Assembly (NCBI RefSeq): GCF_022965755.1
Contig: NZ_CP095187.1
Span: 558,001-622,000, forward strand
DNA length: 64,000 nt
Reading direction: 5' to 3'
From: Pseudoxanthomonas sp. F37
GTDB lineage: Bacteria; Pseudomonadota; Gammaproteobacteria; Xanthomonadales; Xanthomonadaceae
Positions 18,172 through 26,311 of the stretch are shown here, piece by piece. Made by a program: the position numbers and the translations under genes. Below the pieces are notes generated by a model that ran no database searches, was not told where the DNA came from, and saw only the letters and a program-made list of their open reading frames with translations. Every line of letters begins with the position of its first letter. Position 1 is the stretch's first letter.

Positions 18172-18185
18172 TTGACTCACGTCAA
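18172..18185. promoter_or_regulatory. FNR/DNR-type box for the copper receptor gene
   Basis: TTGAC-TCAC-GTCAA, a perfect inverted repeat of the DNR/NNR variant, lies about 91 bp before the TonB receptor ATG in the divergent nirK intergenic region. It suggests co-induction of copper uptake with the copper nitrite reductase. Confidence 0.8.
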
Positions 18186-18269
18186 GCGCGCGCACCGATG
18201 CGACACCTTGTCGCATCTGCACTCCAGGGTGCGTCGCGACAATGGCGGCATCACCCAAGGAGATGCGTC

Positions 18270-20333
18270 ATGAACCGCAATCTGTTGTGCATGGCCCTGC
18301 TGGGCGCACTGGCGAACATGCCGCTGGCGCATGCACAGGAATCGCACGCCGCGCTGCACGCCGATGCGATGCCCGCCACCACGCTGGACGGCATCGTGGT
18401 GGTCGGCGTGGCGCCGGCCATGGCCACCACCTTCATCACCGATCCCAAGCTGCCGCGGCAGCCGGTGCCGGCCAGCGACGGTGCGGACTACCTGAAGACC
18501 ATTCCCGGCTTCGCCACCTTGCGCAGCGGCGGCACCAACGGCGACCCGGTGTTGCGCGGCATGTTCGGCTCGCGCATCAACCTGATGACCAACGACGGCG
18601 CGATGAGCGGTGCCTGTCCCTCGCGCATGGACAACGCGTTGTCGTACATCGCACCGGAAACCTACGACCGCCTGATCGTCGTCAAGGGGCCGCAGACCGT
18701 GTTGTGGGGCGGCGGCGCTTCCGCCGGCACGGTGCGCTTCGAGCGCGAAATCCCGTACTTCGCCGAGCCGGGCGTGCAGGCCGCCGGCAGCCTGCTGGCC
18801 GGCAGCCGCGACCGCAACGACCAGGTGCTGGACATCAGCGCCGGTACGCCACGCGGTTATGCGCGGGTGTCCGCCAACCGTTCCGAGGCCGACGACTACC
18901 AGGACGGCAACGGCGAGGGGGTGCCGTCGGCGTGGAAGAAGTGGAACGCCGACGCCGCGCTGGGCTGGACACCCGACGAGAATATGGTGCTGGAACTCAG
19001 CGCCGGCATCGGCGATGCGCAGGCGCGCTACGCCGGCCGCGGCATGGACGGTGCGCAGTTCCGCCGCGACAGCCTGGGTCTGCGCTTCGAGAAGAAGCAC
19101 ATCGGCGGCATACTCGATGCGGTGGTCGCCAACGTCTACCAGAACGACGTGGACCACGTGATGGACAACTACAGCCTGCGCCAGCCGGACCCCACCAGCA
19201 GCATGCCCATGCCGATGGCCAGCAACGTGGCGCACCGCACGCGCGGCGGCCGCGTCGCCACCACCTGGCAGTCCGGGCGCTGGGAAGTGACCACCGGCAT
19301 GGACCTGCGCGACAGCCGGCACCGCAGGCGCAGCGCCAGCGGGCGCGGTGCCTATCTCGCGCTGCCGTGGAGCGTGGACGCCAAGTTCCACAGCTGGGGC
19401 GCCTTCGCCGAATCGCATTGGCACATCACCGACACCCACCACGTGATGAGCGGCGTGCGCGTCGACCGCGCCGAAGCGCAGGACCTGCGCGCCACCACCG
19501 GCGGCATGATGCCGATGCCCAACCCCACCGCCGGCAGGGTCCGCAGGGAAACGCTGCCCAGCGCGTTCGTCCGCTACGAATACGACATGGGCGGCCGCTG
19601 GGGCGCATACGCCGGCCTCGGCCACACCCAACGCATGCCCGACTACTGGGAGCTGTTCTCGCCCACGCGCGGTCCGGTCGGTGCCCCCAATGCCTTCGCC
19701 GGCGTGCAGCCCGAGCGCACCACGCAGCTGGACATCGGCCTGCAGTTCAACGGCGCCAAGGTCGATGCCTGGGCCTCGCTGTACGCGGGCCGCGTGCAGG
19801 ACTTCATCCTGTTCGACTATGCGGCCGGCATGATGGGCAGCACCACCCGCGCGCACAATGTGGACGCCCGTATCCGCGGCGGCGAGGCCGGCATCGACTG
19901 GCGTCCCGCCAAGGGCTGGAAACTGTCGGGCGCCGCGTCCTACGCCTGGGGCGAAGTGCGCGACACCGGCACCGCACTGCCGCAGATGCCGCCGCTGGAG
20001 GCGCGCCTGTCGGTCAGTCATGAACGCGGGCCCTGGTCGTGGGGTGCGCTGTGGCGCGTTGCCGCCGCGCAGGACCGGGTCAGCACCACGCAGGGCAACG
20101 TGGTCGGCCGCGACCTGGGGCCGAGCGCGGGCTTTGCGGTGTTCTCGCTCAACGGGGGCTACCGCTTCAGCGATCGCCTGCAGCTGACGGCGGGCATCGA
20201 CAACCTGTTCGATCGCGCCTACAGCGAGCACCTCAACCTGGGCGGCAACAGCGCCTTCGGCTATCCGGCCGATCCGGTGCGCATCAACGAGCCCGGCCGC
20301 ACGGCCTGGATGAAGCTCAACCTGCGCTACTGA
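18270..20333 (+). CDS. oprC: TonB-dependent copper receptor (OprC-like)
   Basis: Outer-membrane TonB-dependent channel, 687 residues, signal peptide ending AHA (residue 22). A plug domain (about 40-165) with VLRGMFGSRI and the 22-strand barrel follow; the C-terminus ends in the aromatic-last pattern (LNLRY). GACPSRMD supplies Cys116 and Met120, matching the CxxxM copper pair of Pseudomonas OprC. The N-terminal segment and barrel loops are rich in Met and His. It is transcribed divergently from nirK with an FNR-type box in its promoter. Copper uptake for NirK and azurin is the likely purpose. Confidence 0.9.
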   Translation: MNRNLLCMALLGALANMPLAHAQESHAALHADAMPATTLDGIVVVGVAPAMATTFITDPKLPRQPVPASDGADYLKTIPGFATLRSGGTNGDPVLRGMFGSRINLMTNDGAMSGACPSRMDNALSYIAPETYDRLIVVKGPQTVLWGGGASAGTVRFEREIPYFAEPGVQAAGSLLAGSRDRNDQVLDISAGTPRGYARVSANRSEADDYQDGNGEGVPSAWKKWNADAALGWTPDENMVLELSAGIGDAQARYAGRGMDGAQFRRDSLGLRFEKKHIGGILDAVVANVYQNDVDHVMDNYSLRQPDPTSSMPMPMASNVAHRTRGGRVATTWQSGRWEVTTGMDLRDSRHRRRSASGRGAYLALPWSVDAKFHSWGAFAESHWHITDTHHVMSGVRVDRAEAQDLRATTGGMMPMPNPTAGRVRRETLPSAFVRYEYDMGGRWGAYAGLGHTQRMPDYWELFSPTRGPVGAPNAFAGVQPERTTQLDIGLQFNGAKVDAWASLYAGRVQDFILFDYAAGMMGSTTRAHNVDARIRGGEAGIDWRPAKGWKLSGAASYAWGEVRDTGTALPQMPPLEARLSVSHERGPWSWGALWRVAAAQDRVSTTQGNVVGRDLGPSAGFAVFSLNGGYRFSDRLQLTAGIDNLFDRAYSEHLNLGGNSAFGYPADPVRINEPGRTAWMKLNLRY

Positions 20334-20350
20334 CGCCAGGGGACCGGCGG

Positions 20351-20390
20351 GCAACGGCATCGAGGGGTCGCTGGCCCTCGATGCCGTTCG
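20351..20390. terminator. Stem-loop between convergent genes
   Basis: A perfect 14-bp stem (20353-20366 with 20375-20388) with an 8-nt loop lies between the end of the copper receptor gene and the end of the minus-strand membrane-protein gene. It can serve as a two-way terminator, although no clear T-run follows. Confidence 0.55.
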
Positions 20391-20429
20391 TGTTGGGGAA
20401 CGGCCCGGGGCGCGGGCGGCGCCAGACCC

Positions 20430-21665
20430 TCAACCGCCGTCGTGCCGCCACGTCGCCGCCTGCCGCCAGCAGCGCCATTGCCCGTGCAGGCTTGCCGCGT
20501 AGGCCAGCGCGATCGCCAGGCCGGCGCCGCGGGCGAGGGCCGGCGCGAATGCGGCCGCCACCAGCAGCGCGCCCGCAACGGCATGCAGGACGAACGCGCG
20601 CCGCCTGTCCGCTTCCCCGAACAGGCTGCCCACGCCCGGCACACGGACACCACGCGGTACACGCTGGCGCAGTGCGATCCAGGTGAGGAACGCGGTGATC
20701 TCCAGCGCCATGCCGACGACCAGCAGCGGCAGGCCGACGCCCAGTACCAGGATGCCGAGCGGCACCAGCGGAACCTCGGGCCGCAGCACGAGCAGGCTGG
20801 CGGCCAACAGGCACGCGCAGCCGGCCTGCCAGAAGCGGCGCAGCACCGGATTGCGACGATGCGATGCGCGTGCCTGCAGCACGTACACGGCGAGGGCGAA
20901 GGCGGCCAGCGGCCAGGCCGCGACGCGCCAGGCGCTGCCGGGCGCCACGCCCGCCAGCGTCGCCACCGCGATGCCCAGCGTCAGCATCCAGGCGATCTGC
21001 CAGGTGCGCGATGCCGCAGACGGCAATGCGCGCGTGCCCTGCAGCATCGGCAGCGTCACCCCGCCCACCGCGGCCAGCAATCCCAGCACCCAGCCGATGA
21101 CGCCGAACGCCGCGTGCACGTCCACCGTTCCCGCCGTCGCAGGTCCGTGCCAACCGGTGCGTGCCGCCAGCAACAGCAGGCCCAGTGCCGCCGTCGCGAT
21201 CAACGCGAGCAGCGCCAGGCCGATGCCCTCGCGCACCACGCGTGCGCCTTCACCGCGAATGACGGCCAGCAGCGCCAGCAGCGCGAAGATCGCCAGCGAT
21301 CCGCCCAGCAGTCCAGCCGCGGGCAAGGCCAGTGGGTGCGACGACGTGGCCAGCGTTGCCAGCAGCAGGACCAGGCCGGCGTTGAACGCCGCATGCAGCC
21401 ACGGCACGGCACGCATGCCCGGCAAGGGACTGCCGGCGGCGACGGGCAGGAACTGCACCAGGCTGCCCAGCATCGCGTTGCCCAGCACGCCCAGCGCCCA
21501 CACGTGCACCAGCACCAGCGTCACCGGGCTCCAGCGCGACAGCAGCGCCACCTCGCCATGCCAGGCCAGCCACAGTCCCGCCACGGCGCCCCACGCCAGC
21601 GCCGCCATCAGGAAGCGCATCGGCAGCGATGGCAGCGGCGCCGATGCGAACGCCAGTCCGCTCAT
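20430..21665 (-). CDS. Polytopic membrane protein, NnrS/heme-copper-oxidase-like
   Basis: Hydrophobic protein of 411 residues with about 11-12 predicted membrane segments. The early segment LVHVWALGVLGNAMLGSL and the following QFLPVAAG resemble the HxxALG...GAxxQxLPV pattern of NnrS and related heme-copper-oxidase-like proteins; a second region near residue 250 has HAAFGVIGW. Last gene of the nnrS operon, overlapping the DUF2249 gene by ATGA. Probably an accessory protein for NO stress or for assembly of a denitrification enzyme; I cannot name it. Confidence 0.65.
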   Translation of the reverse strand: MSGLAFASAPLPSLPMRFLMAALAWGAVAGLWLAWHGEVALLSRWSPVTLVLVHVWALGVLGNAMLGSLVQFLPVAAGSPLPGMRAVPWLHAAFNAGLVLLLATLATSSHPLALPAAGLLGGSLAIFALLALLAVIRGEGARVVREGIGLALLALIATAALGLLLLAARTGWHGPATAGTVDVHAAFGVIGWVLGLLAAVGGVTLPMLQGTRALPSAASRTWQIAWMLTLGIAVATLAGVAPGSAWRVAAWPLAAFALAVYVLQARASHRRNPVLRRFWQAGCACLLAASLLVLRPEVPLVPLGILVLGVGLPLLVVGMALEITAFLTWIALRQRVPRGVRVPGVGSLFGEADRRRAFVLHAVAGALLVAAAFAPALARGAGLAIALAYAASLHGQWRCWRQAATWRHDGG

Positions 21666-21928
21666 GCCGCCTGCGGGGGCTCCAGCGCGTGCCGGTCGGC
21701 CACGTGGCAGATCGCGATGCAGGCGTTGCCCGCCTCGGTGTCGCGCACCCGGTATGCGAATCCCCACTGGTCCAGGATCGGCAGCAGCGGGGCGGGGAAC
21801 AACGGCGTCTGCGCCACCAGGCGCTCGCCGCGCTGCAGGGTGCGCAGGCAGTCGAGGATGCGCTCCATCGGCTCCGGCGCCGCCAGGTCGCGCAGGTCCA
21901 GCCGCAGCAGGGTCAGGGCATGTGCCAT
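21662..21928 (-). CDS. DUF2249 family protein
   Basis: Protein of 88 residues with the LDLRDLAAPEPMERIL start and PILDQWGFAYRVRD end typical of DUF2249, a SirA/TusA-like fold. Such proteins commonly sit in denitrification and NO-response clusters. ATG 21928 begins at the family-typical position; it overlaps the preceding small gene by 16 bp and the next gene by 4 bp. Confidence 0.75.
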   Translation of the reverse strand: MAHALTLLRLDLRDLAAPEPMERILDCLRTLQRGERLVAQTPLFPAPLLPILDQWGFAYRVRDTEAGNACIAICHVADRHALEPPQAA

Positions 21929-22062
21929 GCGTCCGGCTCCGGGTCTTCGTGGTCGGGCGCGCAGTCCAGCGACAGCCCTGCGGCGTCCAGCGATTCGCGC
22001 ACGCAGCAGGCGCAGGTGGCGAAGGCTTCGGGCAACAGTCCGGTATCGAAAGCGGTATCCAT
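21913..22062 (-). CDS. Small 49-residue protein with CxCC motif
   Basis: A short frame between sirB-like and DUF2249 genes, 5 bp after the former and overlapping the latter by 16 bp. It contains TCACC near residues 17-21, one further Cys and an acidic His/Asp-rich tail ending AWHMP. The packing and the cysteine content support a real metal- or cluster-binding mini-protein, but length makes the call uncertain. ATG 22062 is preferred over a start at 22098 because the latter would overlap the upstream gene. Confidence 0.5.
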   Translation of the reverse strand: MDTAFDTGLLPEAFATCACCVRESLDAAGLSLDCAPDHEDPEPDAWHMP

Positions 22063-22067
22063 GGTGT

Positions 22068-22478
22068 TCAACTCCCCAGCCACAACAGCCAGCCCCACGG
22101 GTCATGCGCGCGCGCGATGCCGTACACCTGCAGGAAGCACAGCACCGCCGCGGCCACCAGTGCGGTGCGCGCACCGCTGCCGCGCGCGGGACGGAACGCG
22201 GCGATGCCCAGCCCCACGTAGGCGGCCAGGAAGGCGATCTTCGCCGTCAACCAGCCGTTGGCGAACATCCCCGCCGGCAGGATCGTCAGCAGCATCATCG
22301 CGCCGGTCAGCAGCACGGTGTCGATGGTGTAGCTGGTGTAGCGCACCGCCGCCGCGCGCGGCCAGCGCATGCCGGCCAGCAGTGCGAGCGCGCGCAGCGC
22401 GAACAGCGCGCCGCTGGTCATCGCCGCGCCCATGTGGACCAGCTTGATGTCGGGGTAGAAGGTCATCATGGCGCTCAT
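22068..22478 (-). CDS. SirB-like small membrane protein
   Basis: Protein of 136 residues with four hydrophobic helices; KLVHMGAAMTSGALFALRAL and the DTVLLTGAMMLL segment match the SirB (SirB2) family. Starts at ATG 22478 overlapping the nnrS stop (ATGA). SirB-like proteins occur beside nnrS in several denitrifiers; a heme or NO-related role is inferred from context only. Confidence 0.7.
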   Translation of the reverse strand: MSAMMTFYPDIKLVHMGAAMTSGALFALRALALLAGMRWPRAAAVRYTSYTIDTVLLTGAMMLLTILPAGMFANGWLTAKIAFLAAYVGLGIAAFRPARGSGARTALVAAAVLCFLQVYGIARAHDPWGWLLWLGS

Positions 22479-23731
22479 CCCGGCCTCCCGTCCGCACGCG
22501 GACGCAGGTAGATGCCGCCGATGCGCCCCACCCACGGCGCCAGCGCCAGCAGCCAGCCCACCGCGGCGGCGGCCTGCCACGCCATCGCATCCGGCGCGAC
22601 ATCCGCGACGATGCGCATCACCGCCACCCCCTGGATCGCGACGAAGGCGAACCACGCCACCTTCGGCATCACCAGCGGCCGTCCGGAATGGCCCTGGGTC
22701 ACCCGCGTGACCATCGCCACCAGCAAGCTGCCGAAGAAACCGATGAACATCGCGTGCATCGGCGCGCGCCCCAGCACGAAATCGCCCGTCGCCAGCAAGG
22801 TGACGCTCTGCACCCCGTACAGCAGGAAGGTCACCGGCAGCCATGCGGTGCCGATGAACAGCACGGCCAGCAACCCCGGCATGCGGCCGCGCGGCCACCA
22901 GCGATGCACCGCCCACGCGGTCAGGACCAGCAGCGGCACGTCGGCCAGCCACAGCCAGGCATAGGCGTGCGCCAGTTCCAGGCCCAGATGCACCATCAAC
23001 AGTGCCCACACCGCGCCCAGCCACGGCAGCGAGCGCCACGGCACGTAACCCGGCACCACGTTGCCGGCGAAGAACGGGAACATGCGGTGCGCCACCGTCA
23101 CGTACACCGGCAGCAGCAGGCCGAAGCCGCCGAGCTTGATGCTGGCGAACGCCCAGTTGGGGGACGCACCCAGTGCGAAGGCGATGAACATCACCAGCCC
23201 CAGCCAGCCCAGCAGCAACCCGGCGAAGCACGAACGCGCGTGCCAGGTCTTGGCGGTGTCGTCCGCAAGCAATCGTCCCAGCGTCAGCAGCGCCGTGGTC
23301 CAGCCGGCCAGCGCCATCCACAGGCCGACGGTCAGCCCCGCCTGCCAGCCCGCCACGCCCAGCAGGATGGCCAGTTGCCCGCCCATCAGGCCCAGGCCCA
23401 CCGGCACGTAGTGCCAGCGCTTCAGGTCGGCCATGCCCATCCAGCGGGGGAACACGGTCAGCAGGAAGCCGAAGATGAAGCTGGGCAGCACCAGGTACTG
23501 CATCAGGAACGCATGCAGCCAGCCGGCGTAGATCGGCGTTTCGGGCATCGTCCACAGGCCCCAGCGCGTGGCCACCAGCCACAGCGCCCACCACAGCATT
23601 GCCAGCAGTACGTTGCCGGCGCCGATGAAGAACATCAGCCGGTGCGGCGCGTGCGCCAGCCACGCCGGCGAGAGGCCGGCCTGCGGCGGCGCGGCGCGTG
23701 GACGGGGCGGGGGAACGATGTCGATCTTCAT
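22475..23731 (-). CDS. nnrS: NnrS family membrane protein
   Basis: Heme- and copper-containing 12-TM membrane protein family linked to tolerance of NO and nitrosative stress. The 418 residues show NnrS landmarks: HAPHRLMFFIGAGN, WLHAFLMQYLVLPSFIFGFLL, FPRWMG, HRMFPFFAG, and APMHAMFIGFFGSLLVAMVTRVTQGHSGRPL near the C-terminus. First gene of a five-gene minus-strand operon with SirB-like, 49-residue, DUF2249 and membrane proteins. An FNR-like half-symmetric box sits 42 bp upstream of the ATG. Confidence 0.93.
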   Translation of the reverse strand: MKIDIVPPPRPRAAPPQAGLSPAWLAHAPHRLMFFIGAGNVLLAMLWWALWLVATRWGLWTMPETPIYAGWLHAFLMQYLVLPSFIFGFLLTVFPRWMGMADLKRWHYVPVGLGLMGGQLAILLGVAGWQAGLTVGLWMALAGWTTALLTLGRLLADDTAKTWHARSCFAGLLLGWLGLVMFIAFALGASPNWAFASIKLGGFGLLLPVYVTVAHRMFPFFAGNVVPGYVPWRSLPWLGAVWALLMVHLGLELAHAYAWLWLADVPLLVLTAWAVHRWWPRGRMPGLLAVLFIGTAWLPVTFLLYGVQSVTLLATGDFVLGRAPMHAMFIGFFGSLLVAMVTRVTQGHSGRPLVMPKVAWFAFVAIQGVAVMRIVADVAPDAMAWQAAAAVGWLLALAPWVGRIGGIYLRPRADGRPG

Positions 23732-23766
23732 GGGCCGCAGCGTGCCCGCCCCGACCCGCGACCGCC

Positions 23767-23780
23767 TTGACGTGGGTCAG
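23767..23780. promoter_or_regulatory. FNR/DNR-type box for nnrS
   Basis: TTGAC-GTGG-GTCAG, one mismatch from the symmetric TTGAC-N4-GTCAA, is centred about 42 bp upstream of the nnrS ATG in the intergenic region shared with the divergent small CCGGC protein. Confidence 0.65.
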
Positions 23781-23810
23781 GCCGGGCGCGATTCGGGCGC
23801 CCGCGCGGCC

Positions 23811-23824
23811 TTGATCCGGGTCAA
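23811..23824. promoter_or_regulatory. FNR/DNR-type box for the small CCGGC protein gene
   Basis: TTGAT-CCGG-GTCAA, centred about 79 bp upstream of ATG 23897. Together with the box at 23767 it makes a two-site divergent promoter of the same layout as the nirK/oprC one. Confidence 0.75.
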
Positions 23825-23896
23825 GGCCATGCGCGTGGCGAACGCCTACAGTCCTGCCACCCGCGTCCGCGCGCCGCCAAGACCACAGGAAATCCG

Positions 23897-24142
23897 ATGT
23901 CCGAACACGCCCATGCCCCCTCCGCGCAACGCCAGCAGGCCATGACCGAGGCCCTGCGCGCCTGGGACCCCGAAGCCGAGGTCAGCCTGGAAGCCGGCAC
24001 CGGCCGGCTGATGGTGATGACCACGCTGCCCACCGAGCGCGTGATCGCCATCCTCAAGGACGTCGGCGAGCACGCCGAAGCCGGCGACAGCGAACCGCGC
24101 GGGCACAAGGCGGGGCAATGCTGTGGTGGGTGTTCGCATTGA
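23897..24142 (+). CDS. Small HMA-like protein with C-terminal CCGGC motif
   Basis: Protein of 81 residues preceded by an AGGA Shine-Dalgarno. The core (AMTEALRAWDPEAEVSLE / GRLMVMTTL / ERVIAILKDVGE) has the ferredoxin-like repeat of heavy-metal-associated domains, and the last residues are QCCGGCSH. The usual CxxC of loop 1 is missing. It resembles the azurin-linked 79-residue protein at 14850-15089. Divergent from nnrS with its own FNR-type box, so expected under denitrifying conditions; a carrier of copper or another soft metal is a reasonable guess. Confidence 0.68.
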   Translation: MSEHAHAPSAQRQQAMTEALRAWDPEAEVSLEAGTGRLMVMTTLPTERVIAILKDVGEHAEAGDSEPRGHKAGQCCGGCSH

Positions 24143-24285
24143 TCAACGAATGATCGCGAAGGGACTCCAGCGCGATGTCAGGCAGCAGGAAGCAATTGCT
24201 GTCAGAGCCGGGATCCGCTCCACCCTCAACACGTGGGTAACCTTGGACGCCGCACCCGGAGTTATCCGGACGGCGCGCTAGGTCG

Positions 24286-24380
24286 TAGCAAGTAGCCCGA
24301 GCAAGGCCGAAGGCCCCACCCGGGGAGCGTAGCGCATCCGTGTGGAGCGCCCGGGGGCGCTGCGTACCCGGGCAGCGCTA
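24286..24380. repeat. Dispersed palindromic GC-rich repeat
   Basis: The stretch from GTAGCAAGTAGCCCGAG to CCCGGGCAGCGC resembles a palindromic repeat family (AGCCCGGGTAAG..CCGAAGGCC..CACCCGGGGAGCG) scattered between genes in Xanthomonadaceae. It contains the perfect stem GCGCTGC/GCAGCGC (24357-24378). It marks the left edge of the low-GC insert with the ATPase gene. The rest of 24143-24433 holds no gene that I can support. Confidence 0.5.
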
Positions 24381-24433
24381 GCTGATTTGAAAACTGCTAC
24401 GCTTTTCCTGACTGGTCACACTGGGGGTGGACT

Positions 24434-26032
24434 TTGGTAGCCAGCAGACAAGTACTTGCTCGCATTGACGGAACTCCCGAAAAACGGATGTTCCTAGCGA
24501 TTATCAGTGACTATAACCTTCATACTGGAATCTGCGAGCTTGTCGACAATGCGCTCGACTTCTGGCTCGCTAGCGGAAAAAAACCAGGCCTAAAGGTTGA
24601 CGTCCAACTCGACGTTGAGCGTCAAATGATTCGCGTCTCCGACAATGCGGGCGGTGTTCGCGAAGGGGATATACGGCTACTTATTTCTCCCGGAGCCAGT
24701 AGCATTCGAGATAGCCATCAAGTAATAGGCACGTTCGGCGTAGGCGGAAAGCGTGCTGGCGTAGCCCTCGGCGAACAGGTGGAGATCCGCTCGCGTTTTG
24801 GTCGCGGGAAGAGCATTCAAATCGACATCACTAATGACTGGCTAAACAGTGACGATTGGCATCTCGACGTTCATGAGATTCCTGACCTTCCGCCAGGCAC
24901 CACCTCGGTCGACATCACCAAGGTACGCCAAGGCTTCAACAGTGCGGACGTGGATCGACTGTGTCTACATCTTGGCGAAGCCTACTCCTGGTTTATAAAT
25001 CAGGGCTGCGATATTAGGCTGGGAGGACACCCCATAAAGGCCGTTGTCTTCGACAATTGGGCCTACCCGCCAGACTATCGGCCCCGCACTGCAACGTTCG
25101 AAATCTCGCCAGCAGACGAAAAGAGCCTAAAGGTAACCCTACGATCAGGGCTTATTCGCGATCGTGTCCCTGAAGCAGAGAACTATGGGGTCTATTTCTA
25201 TTGCAATAATCGCCTAATCGTGAAGGAGCTACGTACGCGTGATGTGGGTTACTACATCTCCGCCGAGGCTGGAGTTCCTCATCCAGATGCTTCGCTTTGT
25301 CGCGCGATCATTGAACTCAATGGTCCACCTGAGGTTATGCCGTGGAATAGCAGCAAGAGCGACCTGAACTACAGCCACCCAGCGTTCATTCAAATTCGAC
25401 CACGGCTTATCAACTTTGTCAGCTATTTCAGCTCGCTTTCCCGTCGACTCAAACATAGTTGGGATCAGGATGTATTCGCCTACTCGAAAGGCGAGATGGA
25501 GATTGTCGACCCCACCGATGCTCTGTCCACCAAGCGCACAGTTCTACCCGCACTGCCTCGCACTCGCAAACTCTCCCGCGTCGACCAGCTCCGTGCCTCG
25601 AACAAGCGGGCCATGGACGCGAAACCATGGACGATAGGTCTTGTGGAGGCGATGGGCCTCATCGAGGTGATCAGCAAACAACGGCTGGAGACTAAGAATC
25701 GGGCTGCCCTCATTCTTCTCGATAGCAACTTAGAGATCGCGTTCAAGGAGTTCATTGTCAGTCGAGCCGACTTGTTTCCGCCACACAAATACAACGATGC
25801 AAAAATTCTAGAAATATTCGCTAGACGATCCAGCGTAATCAAAGAAGTTACTGCTCACGTAACCATTAAGCCGGATGTCATAAGCAAGATCAATCACTAC
25901 TACGGGTTGCGAAATAAGCTCATTCACGAGCGCGCTACCGTTGGAATCACTGATCGCCAAGTCGATGACTATCGGAAAACCGTCGAGGCTGTGCTTCGCT
26001 CTTTGTTCGACCTAAAGTTTCCCGCAATCTGA
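24434..26032 (+). CDS. GHKL-type ATPase with C-terminal HEPN-like motif
   Basis: Protein of 532 residues on DNA with clearly lower GC than its neighbours. The N-terminal GHKL ATPase domain shows ELVDNALD (Asn39), SDNAGG (Asp70-Gly74) and GTFGVGGKRAG (99-109). A transducer-like middle region follows (about 160-330). The C-terminal helical region (about 400-532) has RNKLIH (Arg493-His498), the Rx4H pattern of HEPN domains. TTG 24434 follows GGGGGTGG and keeps RIDGTPEKRMFLAI, which looks conserved; the first ATG would delete it. No partner gene is present. Defence or stress toxin function is possible but unproven; it is not a histidine kinase since no DHp domain precedes it. Confidence 0.75.
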   Translation: MVASRQVLARIDGTPEKRMFLAIISDYNLHTGICELVDNALDFWLASGKKPGLKVDVQLDVERQMIRVSDNAGGVREGDIRLLISPGASSIRDSHQVIGTFGVGGKRAGVALGEQVEIRSRFGRGKSIQIDITNDWLNSDDWHLDVHEIPDLPPGTTSVDITKVRQGFNSADVDRLCLHLGEAYSWFINQGCDIRLGGHPIKAVVFDNWAYPPDYRPRTATFEISPADEKSLKVTLRSGLIRDRVPEAENYGVYFYCNNRLIVKELRTRDVGYYISAEAGVPHPDASLCRAIIELNGPPEVMPWNSSKSDLNYSHPAFIQIRPRLINFVSYFSSLSRRLKHSWDQDVFAYSKGEMEIVDPTDALSTKRTVLPALPRTRKLSRVDQLRASNKRAMDAKPWTIGLVEAMGLIEVISKQRLETKNRAALILLDSNLEIAFKEFIVSRADLFPPHKYNDAKILEIFARRSSVIKEVTAHVTIKPDVISKINHYYGLRNKLIHERATVGITDRQVDDYRKTVEAVLRSLFDLKFPAI

Positions 26033-26189
26033 ACGTAAAAATGCAGCCTGAGTTAGGTTAAGGACCGTGCCCTGGAAGACTTATCGTCGCCTTGTGAAGT
26101 GTCCCGGTGCGCTACGCTTACTTGGACTACGCTGGCTGCGGCATCACAGCATGCCAACATCTTTAACTTAACTTCTCGGCGTAGTTCAT

Positions 26190-26297
26190 AGGTTGGGTGA
26201 GCCTGCGAACCCCAGCAGTGTGGTCTTCATCGGTCGTGAGAATTCTTGCTCCATGGCCGAGTCGGCATGTGTAGTGGGCTTTGCTCAGCCCAACCCA
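26190..26297. repeat. Dispersed inverted repeat elements right of the ATPase gene
   Basis: GGTTGGGTGAGCC (about 26191-26203) and GGGCTTTGCTCAGCCCAACCC (about 26277-26297) form an inverted pair about 75 bp apart; the right element is itself a hairpin (GGGCT/AGCCC). Elements with the GTTGGGC..GCCCAAC design are frequent in Xanthomonadaceae intergenic DNA. The remaining gap 26033-26311 shows no coding potential. Confidence 0.45.
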
Positions 26298-26311
26298 TGA
26301 GCCTATCCGCA

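Noticed and set aside
24227..24260. Possible riboswitch or small RNA in the gap before the ATPase gene
   Set aside because: The only clear secondary structure belongs to a dispersed palindromic repeat; no conserved riboswitch core could be recognised.
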